Origin: CAYNXB01 sp964401045
Lineage (GTDB): Bacteria; Pseudomonadota; Alphaproteobacteria; Sphingomonadales; Sphingomonadaceae
DNA length: 64,000 nucleotides
Assembly: GCA_964401045.1 (NCBI GenBank)
Contig: CAYNXB010000007.1
Coordinates: forward strand, 6,312-70,311
Direction: 5' to 3'
The notes under the pieces are model-generated. The model saw only the letters and a program-made list of their open reading frames with translations. It was not told the DNA's origin and searched no databases. Shown piece after piece: positions 35,308 to 45,679 of this stretch. The number at the start of each line of letters is the position of its first letter. Position 1 is the stretch's first letter. The position numbers and the translations under genes were made by a program.

Positions 35308-37089
35308 TTATCCGCGCGATCGGTTGCGTTCCCCGTCGAGGACCACCTCACGCGAACGCAGCAGGTCGCGGCGGGCGATGATCCCGACGAGGCGCCCGTC
35401 CGCCGGATCGACCACGCATACCCGGCCGCAGCCTTCGGCGATCATGAGGTTCGCGACGACGTCCGACGGGGTGCCGGGCGTCGCCAGCGGTAGTGAGGAA
35501 TCCGACAACGTCTCACCCAGCGTATCGGCATTCGCCGCCTGATCCTGGCGCCAGCGCAGCGCGTCGGAGCGCGACGCGAGCGCGACCGGGCGGCCCGCCG
35601 CATCGATCACCGGATAGCTGCGGTGGCTCGCTTCGCGCTCGAAGAACAGCAGCGCCTCGGCCACCGGCAGGTCGGCCGGTAGCGTGGCGGGGTCCCTGGT
35701 CATTACCGCGCCGGCAAGGGTCAGCGCGAGCGGATCGACCGCGAATTCCTGGCTGACGTGCCGCCCGCGGCGCGAGATCTTCTCGGTCAGGATCGAACGA
35801 CGCAGCAACAACACCGCGATGGCGAAAGCGACGCCCGATCCGGCGATCGCCTCTGGCAAGGCGGTGAACTGCCCCGTCAGCTCGGCGACGAACAGCGCCG
35901 AAGTCAGCGGCGCGCGCATCGCCGCGCTCATCATTCCGCACATGCCGATCATCGCCCACGCGCCGCTGCCGCCGGGCAGCCACTGGCCGGCGAGCGCACC
36001 CGCCGCCCCGCCGATGATCAGCAAGGGCGCGAGGATGCCGCCCGAAGTGCCCGAACCGAGCGCCGCCAGCCACACGATGGCCTTGACCGCCAGCAGCAGC
36101 ACGATCGCCTGAAGCGCCAGCGCTCCATCGAGCAGGTTCTGGATGGTGTCATACCCGGCCCCAAGCACGCGCGGCTCCACCAGTCCGCCGAGGCCGACGA
36201 ACACCGCACCGATCGCGGGCCACCACATCCAGTGGATCGGCAGGCGGTGGAACCCGTCCTCGATCAGGTACAGCGCCTTCGACACCGCGCAGGCGAGCAG
36301 CCCGACGATGCCGCCCACCAGCGCCGCCGTCGCGATGCTGGCGGGCGATGCCGTCAGTTCCCACGAAACCGGAAACAGCGCGCCCTCCCCGATCAGGAAC
36401 GGACGCCAGCAGAACGCCACGATCACGCTGACCACGACGGGCACGAAACTGCGCGGCTTCCATTCGAACAGCAGCACTTCGACCGCCAGCAGGATCGCGG
36501 CGAAGGGCGTGCCGAAGATTGCCGTCATGCCGGCCGCGGCGCCCGCCACCAGCAGCGTCTTGCGCTCGGCGGCGGTGAGATGGAAGCGCTGGGCGAACAG
36601 CGACCCGATCGCGCCGCCCGTCATGATGATCGGCCCCTCTGCGCCGAACGGACCGCCGCTACCGATCGAGATCGCCGAGGACAGCGGCTTGAGCAGCGCG
36701 ACCTTCAGCGACAGCTTGCTCTCACCATAGAGGATCGCCTCGATCGCCTCGGGAATGCCGTGTCCGCGGATCTTGTCCGATCCGAACCGCGCCATCACCC
36801 CGATGATCAGGGCGCCGGCCACCGGGATCAGCACCGTCATCGTCCCGGCCGCAGCCGTGGCGGGCGAAACCGCCGCGAACGACAGGCGCTGAAACCACAA
36901 CAGGTTGGTGACGAAACCGATGAGGTGCAGCAGCGCCCAGGCGGCAAGCGCGCCGCCGGTCCCGATCACCACCGCCATCGCCGACAGCATTACCATCCGC
37001 ATATCGGCGTTGTGGTCTGCGAGGCGCGGACGATTTTGTCCGACCGGGAACACCGGAGCGGCGGCGGCGACACTGGTAGGGCGTTTCAT
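35308..37089 (-). CDS. CLC-family chloride channel/transporter with CBS domains
   Basis: Inner-membrane CLC protein of 593 residues. The anion-selectivity and gating motifs are SIGSGGPFGAEGP (about 141-153, with gating Glu151) and GSGTSGGILAPLL (about 347-359). A pair of CBS domains occupies about residues 465-590. The position equivalent to the internal proton glutamate of E. coli ClcA (Glu203) is Val205 in AILLAVEVLLFEW by my alignment. That suggests a channel-like protein or an altered proton coupling. It faces the receptor gene convergently, and clpB follows it upstream on the same strand. Confidence 0.9.
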   Translation of the reverse strand: MKRPTSVAAAAPVFPVGQNRPRLADHNADMRMVMLSAMAVVIGTGGALAAWALLHLIGFVTNLLWFQRLSFAAVSPATAAAGTMTVLIPVAGALIIGVMARFGSDKIRGHGIPEAIEAILYGESKLSLKVALLKPLSSAISIGSGGPFGAEGPIIMTGGAIGSLFAQRFHLTAAERKTLLVAGAAAGMTAIFGTPFAAILLAVEVLLFEWKPRSFVPVVVSVIVAFCWRPFLIGEGALFPVSWELTASPASIATAALVGGIVGLLACAVSKALYLIEDGFHRLPIHWMWWPAIGAVFVGLGGLVEPRVLGAGYDTIQNLLDGALALQAIVLLLAVKAIVWLAALGSGTSGGILAPLLIIGGAAGALAGQWLPGGSGAWAMIGMCGMMSAAMRAPLTSALFVAELTGQFTALPEAIAGSGVAFAIAVLLLRRSILTEKISRRGRHVSQEFAVDPLALTLAGAVMTRDPATLPADLPVAEALLFFEREASHRSYPVIDAAGRPVALASRSDALRWRQDQAANADTLGETLSDSSLPLATPGTPSDVVANLMIAEGCGRVCVVDPADGRLVGIIARRDLLRSREVVLDGERNRSRG

Positions 37090-37128
37090 GGCGGCGGCCT
37101 ATGGCGCGCCGCCATGCAAGGCAAGCGC

Positions 37129-39708
<2,580 letters not shown>

Positions 39709-39737
39709 GAACGCCCCTCAAAAACTTCGCACCGCCT

Positions 39738-39765
39738 AGATGGTGTAACCTATCGGCCACACAAG
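39738..39765 (-). promoter_or_regulatory. Candidate sigma-32 (heat-shock) promoter of clpB
   Basis: On the minus strand CTTG (39765-39762) and ACCATCT are separated so that the spacing matches the sigma-32 arrangement CTTGAAA-N13-CCCCATNT. The -10 element reads CACCATCT, seven of eight matching. It lies 30 bases before the clpB ATG, and ClpB is a classic heat-shock protein. Confidence 0.4.
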
Positions 39766-39840
39766 GGCTTCCGGTACACGTGGAGCTGCGGTTTTTTTGC
39801 GCAGTGGGGCGCAAAGAGCGAGAACAAATGCCTTGGGCTT

Positions 39841-40479
39841 TCAAGCCTGGCCGACGCCCGCCACCTCCTCGAAGCGCGCCTCGATGCGCATCCGCACCGC
39901 TTCGGCCACATGGTTGGCATCGAGCTTGGTCATCATGTTCGCACGATGGATTTCGACCGTGCGGGGGCTGATACCGAGCGCGCGCGCGATCTCCTTGTTG
40001 CTGCGCCCGTGCGCGAGCCATTCGAGCACCTCGCGTTCGCGCCCGCTCAGAATGGCGATCCGCTCTCTTGCTGCCAGCATGCGCCGGTGCATGCCGGCCT
40101 GCAGCGCGGCCTCCCCCGCCACCCGCGCAAGAGCGATCGCCAGCCGATCTTCGTGACAAGGCAGTTCGAGGAAATCGAGCGCGCCCTGCTTGATGCCCTC
40201 GACCACTTGATCGGTCGTCGGACTTTCGTCCGCGAGGATCAGCGGCAGCCAGACGCCGGCTTCCCCCAGCATGGCGAGTGTTTCGGCCGCCTCGCCCGGA
40301 TGATCACCATCCAGCGAGTCATGAACCACGAGGATGCCGTCGCGCGGCGGTCTCTCCGCCAATTCCTCAAGGTTAGAATAGACTTCGGCGTGGTGGCCAA
40401 GATCGTAGGCGATACGCGCCAATTGCGCCCGCCTGCGGCTGTCCCCATCGACAATGTGGAGTCTGTATCGCTGTTCCAT
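39841..40479 (-). CDS. FixJ/NarL-type response regulator with a degenerate receiver
   Basis: A 212-residue protein with an N-terminal receiver-like domain (about 5-120) and a C-terminal LuxR-type helix-turn-helix (about 145-205, LSGREREVLEWLAHGRSNKE and GISPRTVEIHRANMM). The acidic pocket (Asp11, Asp13) and Asp54 are kept. The conserved Thr/Ser is Ala83 (LILADE) and the conserved Lys is Leu106 (FLELPC), so ordinary phosphorylation signalling is doubtful. I chose the ATG at 40479 (MEQRYRLHIVDGD); the frame opens at 40521. No histidine kinase gene is nearby; it lies between clpB and anbu on the same strand. Confidence 0.85.
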   Translation of the reverse strand: MEQRYRLHIVDGDSRRRAQLARIAYDLGHHAEVYSNLEELAERPPRDGILVVHDSLDGDHPGEAAETLAMLGEAGVWLPLILADESPTTDQVVEGIKQGALDFLELPCHEDRLAIALARVAGEAALQAGMHRRMLAARERIAILSGREREVLEWLAHGRSNKEIARALGISPRTVEIHRANMMTKLDANHVAEAVRMRIEARFEEVAGVGQA

Positions 40480-40622
40480 TGCCCAATGCTGCCGCGGCCG
40501 GACACAGCCGGCACGGCGCAACGGCTCGAAGTTCGAGCCATTCGGGCCTCAATGCGACTGTTTTTGCCCGGGGGGGCATCCCTCCAAAGTGGAGCAAACT
40601 CCGTATTGGTGCGGATCGGGCA

Positions 40623-40647
40623 AACGCCTAACGGCGAGGTAGGCGTT
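40623..40647 (-). terminator. Hairpin directly after anbu
   Basis: AACGCCTA and TAGGCGTT form a perfect eight-base stem starting two bases after the anbu stop codon. The T-tract on the minus strand is weak (TTTG), so it may be an inefficient terminator or an mRNA 3' stabiliser. Confidence 0.5.
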
Positions 40648-40648
40648 C

Positions 40649-41395
40649 CTACTTACTGTCGTCGAAGCTGTAGTCCGGCAGCCCGTAGAACGCCTGGCGC
40701 AAGGCGTCGCTCCAGCTCGATGAGATCGCCTGGTAATAGGTATCGGTGTGATCGACCCGCCGTTCATGCCGGGGTTCGAAGCGGTCACGCTCGATCACCA
40801 TCAGGTCGAGCGGCATACCGACCGAGAGATTGGCCTTGAGGGTGGAATCGAAGCTCACCATCAGCAGCTTGACCGCGTCCTCGAAGCTCATCTGCCGGTC
40901 ATAGCCGCGGATCAGGATCGGGCGGCCGTACTTGGTCTCGCCGATCTGGAAGAACGGCGTGTCGAAGCTCGCCTCGATGAAGTTGCCTTCGGGGTAGATC
41001 ATGAACAGGCGCGGCTCCATGCCCTTGATCTGCCCTGCGAGGATGATCGAAGCGGTAAAGCGGCTCTTGCCCTCCTGCCCGTTCTCCAGCTGGGTATCCC
41101 GCACGACATCGCGCAGCAGCTTGCCGATCGTCACGGCGACCTGGAACATCGTCGGTGCCTCGAGCAGCGAGTTATGCCGATCCTCCGGCGTCTTCGATCG
41201 CTCCTCCAGCTCGCTGATGACCGCCTGGGTGGTGGCGAGATTGCCAGCAGTCATGATAGAGATAATCCGCTCTCCCGGGGTCGACCAGGTGAACATCTTG
41301 CGGAACACCGAGATATTATCGACGCCCGAATTGGTGCGCGTGTCGCTCATCAGCACGAGCCCGTGATCGAGCATGATTCCTACGCAATAGGTCAA
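40649..41395 (-). CDS. anbu: Anbu, proteasome-type peptidase (ancestral beta-subunit)
   Basis: A 248-residue proteasome-fold Ntn-hydrolase of the Anbu/BPH group. It starts MTYCVGIMLDHGLVLMSDTR; removal of Met1 would expose Thr2 as the nucleophile. Asp18 and Lys33 (FRKMFTW) stand at the positions of the proteasomal Asp17 and Lys33. Known Anbu proteins assemble into open helical rings and peptidase activity has been hard to show. It is the last gene of the cluster with the ATP-grasp, alpha-E and transglutaminase-like genes, the standard Anbu neighbourhood. Here a 120-bp gap holding a palindromic repeat separates it from them. Confidence 0.93.
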   Translation of the reverse strand: MTYCVGIMLDHGLVLMSDTRTNSGVDNISVFRKMFTWSTPGERIISIMTAGNLATTQAVISELEERSKTPEDRHNSLLEAPTMFQVAVTIGKLLRDVVRDTQLENGQEGKSRFTASIILAGQIKGMEPRLFMIYPEGNFIEASFDTPFFQIGETKYGRPILIRGYDRQMSFEDAVKLLMVSFDSTLKANLSVGMPLDLMVIERDRFEPRHERRVDHTDTYYQAISSSWSDALRQAFYGLPDYSFDDSK

Positions 41396-41419
41396 CTCAG
41401 CTTCCCCGAAAGTTCCAGT

Positions 41420-41501
41420 TCGTCATTGCGAGCGGCGAAGCAATCCCGCGCCCAGCGTGCAACCAGGATTGCGTTGTCGCCACGCTCCCCGCAATGATGG
41501 C
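41420..41501. repeat. Intergenic palindromic repeat, copy 2
   Basis: An imperfect inverted repeat opening CGTCATTGCGAGCGGCGAAG and closing with CGCAATGATGG, with inner arms CAATCC and GGATTG. It is related to the elements at 8545-8612 and 63468-63541. It sits between the transglutaminase-like gene and anbu, inside what would otherwise be one operon, and could reduce read-through or stabilise the upstream message. Confidence 0.75.
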
Positions 41502-41515
41502 GGCGGAGATTTCAA

Positions 41516-42331
41516 CTATTGTTCGACGACCTGCTGCTCGACCGCGAGTTCGACGTGCAAGTCCTGCTGGACCGCACCGTAGCTGATCCCTGTCACCGGC
41601 GCGGCGTCCCTGTAGTCGCGGCCTGTCGCCACGCGCACGTAGCGCGGATCGGGGCTGATACCGTTCGAGATGTCGAACCCGACCCAGCCGAGGTTCTGCA
41701 CCCACGCCTCGGCCCAGGCATGGGTTGCCTCCTGATCAATGCGATCGTTCATCATCAGGTAGCCGCTGACGTAGCGCGCCGGCACGTCGAGGGCCCGCGC
41801 TGCCGCGATGAAGATGTGCGCGTGATCCTGGCACACGCCGCAGCCGCCAGCGAGCGCCTGCTCGGCTGAGGTATCGACCGCCGTCGCGCCGGTGCGATAG
41901 GCAACGTCCTCGCGGATCGCGCCGGAGAGGTTGTGCAGCGTCTCGACCATCCCGCTCGCACCGCGCGGCACTTTGGCGATGAGTGCGCGGATCATCGGGC
42001 CCGGCTCAGTCAGCGGCGTGCGCCCGAGGAATCCCCACAGCGGCATGTGCCCCGAATGGCGCCCGATCACCCCCGCGTTGTCCTCGGTATCGACGGTGCC
42101 CGCGGAGGTGATCTCGACCTCGGTCGCACCGGGCTCGACCGAAACCAGCGTCACATGGTTGAAGTTCTGGTCATCGTAGGCGAGTTCCTCGCGCGCACCG
42201 CGATACTCCATCGTCCAGTCGAGGATGTGCTGACCCTGCGTCGACTTGGGCGTCAGCCGCAGACGCTGCAGCCCGTGTGCGATCGGCTCGGCAAAACGGT
42301 AGTGTGTGGTATGTCGGATGGAGAGGCGCAT
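41516..42331 (-). CDS. Transglutaminase-like cysteine protease of the Anbu cluster
   Basis: A 271-residue protein with an N-terminal beta domain (bacterial transglutaminase-like N-terminal region, about 1-85) and a papain-like transglutaminase core. The catalytic triad is visible as Cys167 (GGCGVCQDHAH), His204 (ATHAWAEAW) and Asp220 (GFDISNG). It starts two bases after the alpha-E gene and is likely translated with it. Such proteins accompany ATP-grasp/alpha-E pairs in many bacteria and are thought to cut peptide or isopeptide bonds made by the ATP-grasp enzyme; that role is inferred, not shown. Confidence 0.9.
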   Translation of the reverse strand: MRLSIRHTTHYRFAEPIAHGLQRLRLTPKSTQGQHILDWTMEYRGAREELAYDDQNFNHVTLVSVEPGATEVEITSAGTVDTEDNAGVIGRHSGHMPLWGFLGRTPLTEPGPMIRALIAKVPRGASGMVETLHNLSGAIREDVAYRTGATAVDTSAEQALAGGCGVCQDHAHIFIAAARALDVPARYVSGYLMMNDRIDQEATHAWAEAWVQNLGWVGFDISNGISPDPRYVRVATGRDYRDAAPVTGISYGAVQQDLHVELAVEQQVVEQ

Positions 42332-42333
42332 GA

Positions 42334-43281
42334 TCAGCCGGTGAAGCGATAGTCTAGGGCGATCGCATCGGCGATCGCGCGGTTCGAAGCGATGAATTCA
42401 AGTACGAACTGGTGCAGCCCGCGATCGAAGATCGCCTGGATCGTCAATGCCGACAGGCGCTGGTCGGCCTCCCGCATCAGCTCATTGGACCGGGCTTCCT
42501 GCCCGTGGAAGCGCGCCAGCTCGGCAAGGTTGTTGCGCAGCGCCGCGTAGCAGAACGCCAGGCTGCGCGGGAACCGCTCGTCCAGAATCAGGAACTCGGC
42601 GATCCCCCGCGGGTCCATCTGCCCGGCGTTGAGCCAGCGGTAGGCGCGCTCCGCGGAGAGCGAACGCAGCACGGTGTCCCATTGCCCGGTGTCGAGGCTC
42701 GAGCCGACATAGGCGAGGCTCGGCAGCAGCAGGTAGTATTTGACGTCGAGGATACGCGCGGTGTTGTCGGCCCGCTCAATGAACGACGCGGAACGGGCGA
42801 AGCTGTAGATTTCGTTGCGCAGCATCGAGCCGTAGGTGGCGCCGCGCACGAGCGTCGCCTCGCGCCGGATCGCGGACAGCACAGCGCCGAGGTTGCCTTC
42901 GCGCACCGGGCGCGCCAGCAGCTCGGTGAGCGTCATGTATGCTTCGTTGACCGCCTCCCATACTTCGGCGGTAATCGACGAGCGGCACAGGCGCGCATTG
43001 GTACGCGCCGCCTCGATCGTGGCGAGCACATTGTCGGGGTTGTCCTTCTCGCGCAGGACGAAATTGCACACTTGGTAGAGGCTGTATTCGCCGCCGTGGA
43101 GCGCATCGTAGCGGGCGCGATGGCCGAGCGTGGTGATGACCGATTTCCATTCCTCGGTCGCTTCCTCCACCCCGCGCGTCAACGCCATGCGGAAGCCGGC
43201 CTCGAGCAGCCGGGCGGTGTTCTCCGCCCGCTCGAGATAGCGGAACATCCAGAAGATGTCGTTGCCGGTTCGCCCTAACAT
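42334..43281 (-). CDS. Alpha-E domain protein (DUF403) of the Anbu cluster
   Basis: A 315-residue all-helical protein of the alpha-E family. The N-terminal MLGRTGNDIFWMFRYLERAENTAR region is the family signature, with a typical ERAENTAR-L helix. A similar SFIERADNTARILDVKYY repeat occurs at about 183. Function is unknown; it always travels with the circularly permuted ATP-grasp gene. Its ATG overlaps the stop of that gene by one base (TGATG). Confidence 0.9.
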   Translation of the reverse strand: MLGRTGNDIFWMFRYLERAENTARLLEAGFRMALTRGVEEATEEWKSVITTLGHRARYDALHGGEYSLYQVCNFVLREKDNPDNVLATIEAARTNARLCRSSITAEVWEAVNEAYMTLTELLARPVREGNLGAVLSAIRREATLVRGATYGSMLRNEIYSFARSASFIERADNTARILDVKYYLLLPSLAYVGSSLDTGQWDTVLRSLSAERAYRWLNAGQMDPRGIAEFLILDERFPRSLAFCYAALRNNLAELARFHGQEARSNELMREADQRLSALTIQAIFDRGLHQFVLEFIASNRAIADAIALDYRFTG

Positions 43282-44711
43282 CAGTCGGCCAGCACCCAGC
43301 TGTCTTTCGTGCCGCCGCCCTGGCTGGAGTTGACCACCAGGCTGCCTTTCTTGAGCGCCACGCGGGTAAGCCCGCCGGGAGTAATCTCGATCCCGCCGGG
43401 TGAAACCAGCACGAACGGCCGCAAGTCGACGTGGCGCGGCGCGAGGCCGCTGCGGGTGAACACCGGGCAGGTGCTCAGCGCGAGCGTCGGCTGGGCGATG
43501 TAGTTGTCCGGCCTGGCCTCGATCTTGTGGCGGAACTCGGCCAGCTCCCGCTTGCTGGCGGCGGGGCCCACCAGCATGCCGTATCCGCCCGAGCCATGGA
43601 CTTCCTTCACCACCAGTTCGCTCAGGTGATCGAGCACGTACTTGCGGCTGTCCGGATCGGCGCAGCGCCAGGTTTCGACATTGGGCAGCAGAGGGCGCTC
43701 GCCGGTGTAGAACTCGACGATCTGCGGCATGAACGAATAGATCGCCTTGTCGTCCGAGATGCCGGTACCCGGCGCGTTGGCGATCGTGATCTTGCCGGCG
43801 CGATAAACGTCCATGATGCCCGGCACGCCGAGCACGCTGTCCGGCTTGAAGGTCAGCGGATCGAGGTAATCGTCATCGACCCGGCGGTAGAGAACGTCGA
43901 TCGGCTGATAGCCCGATGTCGTGCGCATCTGCACCCGGCCGTCGACCACCCGCAGGTCGCTGCTCTCGACCAGCTCCGCCCCCATCTGGTCGGCGAGGAA
44001 CGCATGCTCGAAATATGCGCTGTTGTAGATGCCCGGCGTGAGCACCGCGACCACGGGGTTGCTTCCGGCGCCGGCGGGCGCACAGGCAGCGAGGCTTTTC
44101 GCCAGGCGGCGTGGATAGTCCGACACCGGCTGCACCCGCACACGCTGGAACAGCTCGGGGAACATCGCCATCATCGTCTCGCGGTTCTGCAACATGTACG
44201 AAACGCCGCTCGGCGTGCGCGCGTTGTCCTCCAGCACGAAGAAATCATCCGGGCCCGTGCGCACGAGGTCGATTCCGACGACGTGGGTGTAGACGTTGCC
44301 CGGCGGGGTGAAGCCAACCATTTGCGGCAACCAGGCGGGGTTGTTCCGGAACAGGCGCTCCGGTAGCCGGCCAGAGCGGATGATCTCCTGCCGGTGATAG
44401 AGGTCATGCATGAACGCATTGATCGCGCGCACCCGCTGCTCGATCCCGCGCTCGAGCCGCCGCCACTCTGACGCAGTGACGATCCGGGGGATGATATCGA
44501 ACGGGATCAGCCGCTCCTCCGCCGCATCCTCGCCATAGACGTTGAAGGTGATGCCGGTGAGGCGGAAGAAGCGCTCGGCCTCGGCGCCCTTGCGGCGGAC
44601 CCACCCGCTATCCTGCTGGTCGAGCCATTGGCGATAGGCGCGATAAGCCTCGCGCACGGGCCCCCCCGGCTCGCCCATCTCATCGAACGAAGTGCGCGCC
44701 AGGCTGCTCAA
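43281..44711 (-). CDS. Circularly permuted ATP-grasp type 2 protein (DUF404/DUF407)
   Basis: A 476-residue protein of the circularly permuted ATP-grasp family, which are thought to ligate peptides or amines. Family segments include FDEMGEPGGPVREAYRAY near the N terminus, the GVSYMLQNRETMMAMFPEL segment and the glycine-rich VHGSGGYGMLVGPAASKRE. A C-terminal SQGGGTKDSWVL is also typical. The start is TTG at 44711 after AGGGGG; an ATG at 44678 would cut off the conserved SFDEM. It is the first gene of the Anbu cluster, with a near-perfect palindrome immediately upstream. Confidence 0.9.
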   Translation of the reverse strand: MSSLARTSFDEMGEPGGPVREAYRAYRQWLDQQDSGWVRRKGAEAERFFRLTGITFNVYGEDAAEERLIPFDIIPRIVTASEWRRLERGIEQRVRAINAFMHDLYHRQEIIRSGRLPERLFRNNPAWLPQMVGFTPPGNVYTHVVGIDLVRTGPDDFFVLEDNARTPSGVSYMLQNRETMMAMFPELFQRVRVQPVSDYPRRLAKSLAACAPAGAGSNPVVAVLTPGIYNSAYFEHAFLADQMGAELVESSDLRVVDGRVQMRTTSGYQPIDVLYRRVDDDYLDPLTFKPDSVLGVPGIMDVYRAGKITIANAPGTGISDDKAIYSFMPQIVEFYTGERPLLPNVETWRCADPDSRKYVLDHLSELVVKEVHGSGGYGMLVGPAASKRELAEFRHKIEARPDNYIAQPTLALSTCPVFTRSGLAPRHVDLRPFVLVSPGGIEITPGGLTRVALKKGSLVVNSSQGGGTKDSWVLAD

Positions 44712-44722
44712 TCATCCCCCTA

Positions 44723-44739
44723 ATGCTGCAGTGCAACAT
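44723..44739. promoter_or_regulatory. Near-perfect palindrome directly upstream of the Anbu cluster
   Basis: ATGCTGCAGTGCAACAT is an 8-1-8 inverted repeat with one mismatch pair. It lies 12 bases before the TTG start of the ATP-grasp gene, just upstream of its ribosome site. Position and symmetry fit an operator. TGC/GCA-rich palindromes of this form resemble those bound by PhaR-type regulators, but this is a resemblance only. Confidence 0.5.
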
Positions 44740-44802
44740 GGCACGCGCAGTCCTAACTGCCAAGAGGCGGCCTTTTGCGTGCCCAAAAATGAGCAAACGG
44801 GG

Positions 44803-45624
44803 TCAGTCGGCGTCGAGTTCCCGCAAAACGGCGCGGATGCATTCGTGCGAATCGGCGAAACCGAGGTGCGAGCAGCGCAGCGCTATCGCGCGGTCACGCT
44901 CACCCGGTCGCCCGCAGGCGGCGCGCGGGTGGACGATCCCGTCGCGCGGGCTCCACAGTGCCACGGTTTCGACCGGCGGCTTCTCGCACAAGTTGCCCAC
45001 CATCGGCGGATCTTCGACCGAATGACCGGTGATCATCTCGTAGATGCGCCACACGTTGTTATCGTGGCGGTCGCCCGAGAATGGCGAACCCATCGTGATC
45101 ACTTTGGCGATTGCTTCCGGGTGCAGCTTGGCAAGCTCGCGCGCGAACACTCCGCCGAGGCTCCAGCCGACCAGCACCACCTGCTCTCCGCTGCGCGCGT
45201 GGATATCGAGCAGCCGCTTGCCGAGGAATTCGAAGTTCTCCTGCTTCGGCCCGAAATTGAAGCCGAGGCCCCAGCGCTTGGCGGTGTGACCAGCCCGTTC
45301 GAGCTGCTGCGCCATGTAGCGCATGCGCAACGGATGAGTGCCGAACCCCGGCAGGAGCATCGCCTGGCGCGGATGCTTCGCCGGTTCGACATCGAAATCG
45401 CTGAAGTGCTGGGCGATGAGTTCGGCGACATGGCCGAACTCGCCAAAGAAGTGGCGCGCCTTCGGTCCGCGCGCGCTTTCCGGCCGCGGCCGCCGCAGCA
45501 GCTCGACCCGGCGCGCGGCCGCGCCCCCCAAGGCGGCGATGCGCTGGGCCAGCTCTCCCGTCCCTGGATTCGATACCGTTGCCATGCGCGCTCCGTTACC
45601 AGCGGTCGGGTTCGCAGTCATCAA
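44803..45624 (-). CDS. Alpha/beta hydrolase of unknown substrate
   Basis: A 273-residue protein with an oxyanion loop LLPGFGTHPLRMRYMAQQL (about 92-110), the nucleophile elbow LVGWSLGGVFARELAK (about 151-166) and a late ALWSPRDGIV Asp and CSHLGF His. The nucleophile Ser sits in GWSLGG. The best starts are the ATG at 45624 or 45582 (MATVSNPGTG); no signal peptide is visible. It lies between the ATP-grasp gene and the DUF3617-type gene, on the same strand, and its function is not evident. Confidence 0.78.
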   Translation of the reverse strand: MMTANPTAGNGARMATVSNPGTGELAQRIAALGGAAARRVELLRRPRPESARGPKARHFFGEFGHVAELIAQHFSDFDVEPAKHPRQAMLLPGFGTHPLRMRYMAQQLERAGHTAKRWGLGFNFGPKQENFEFLGKRLLDIHARSGEQVVLVGWSLGGVFARELAKLHPEAIAKVITMGSPFSGDRHDNNVWRIYEMITGHSVEDPPMVGNLCEKPPVETVALWSPRDGIVHPRAACGRPGERDRAIALRCSHLGFADSHECIRAVLRELDAD

Positions 45625-45679
45625 ACTGCAACAGATGACCCTTCGCTGTCATTAACGGCGAGCGTGCGCTTGGTTTCCT

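Noticed and set aside
41396..41515. Possible small gene or insertion-sequence remnant between the transglutaminase-like gene and anbu
   Set aside because: The gap is explained by the palindromic repeat; there is no open frame with protein character or transposase similarity.
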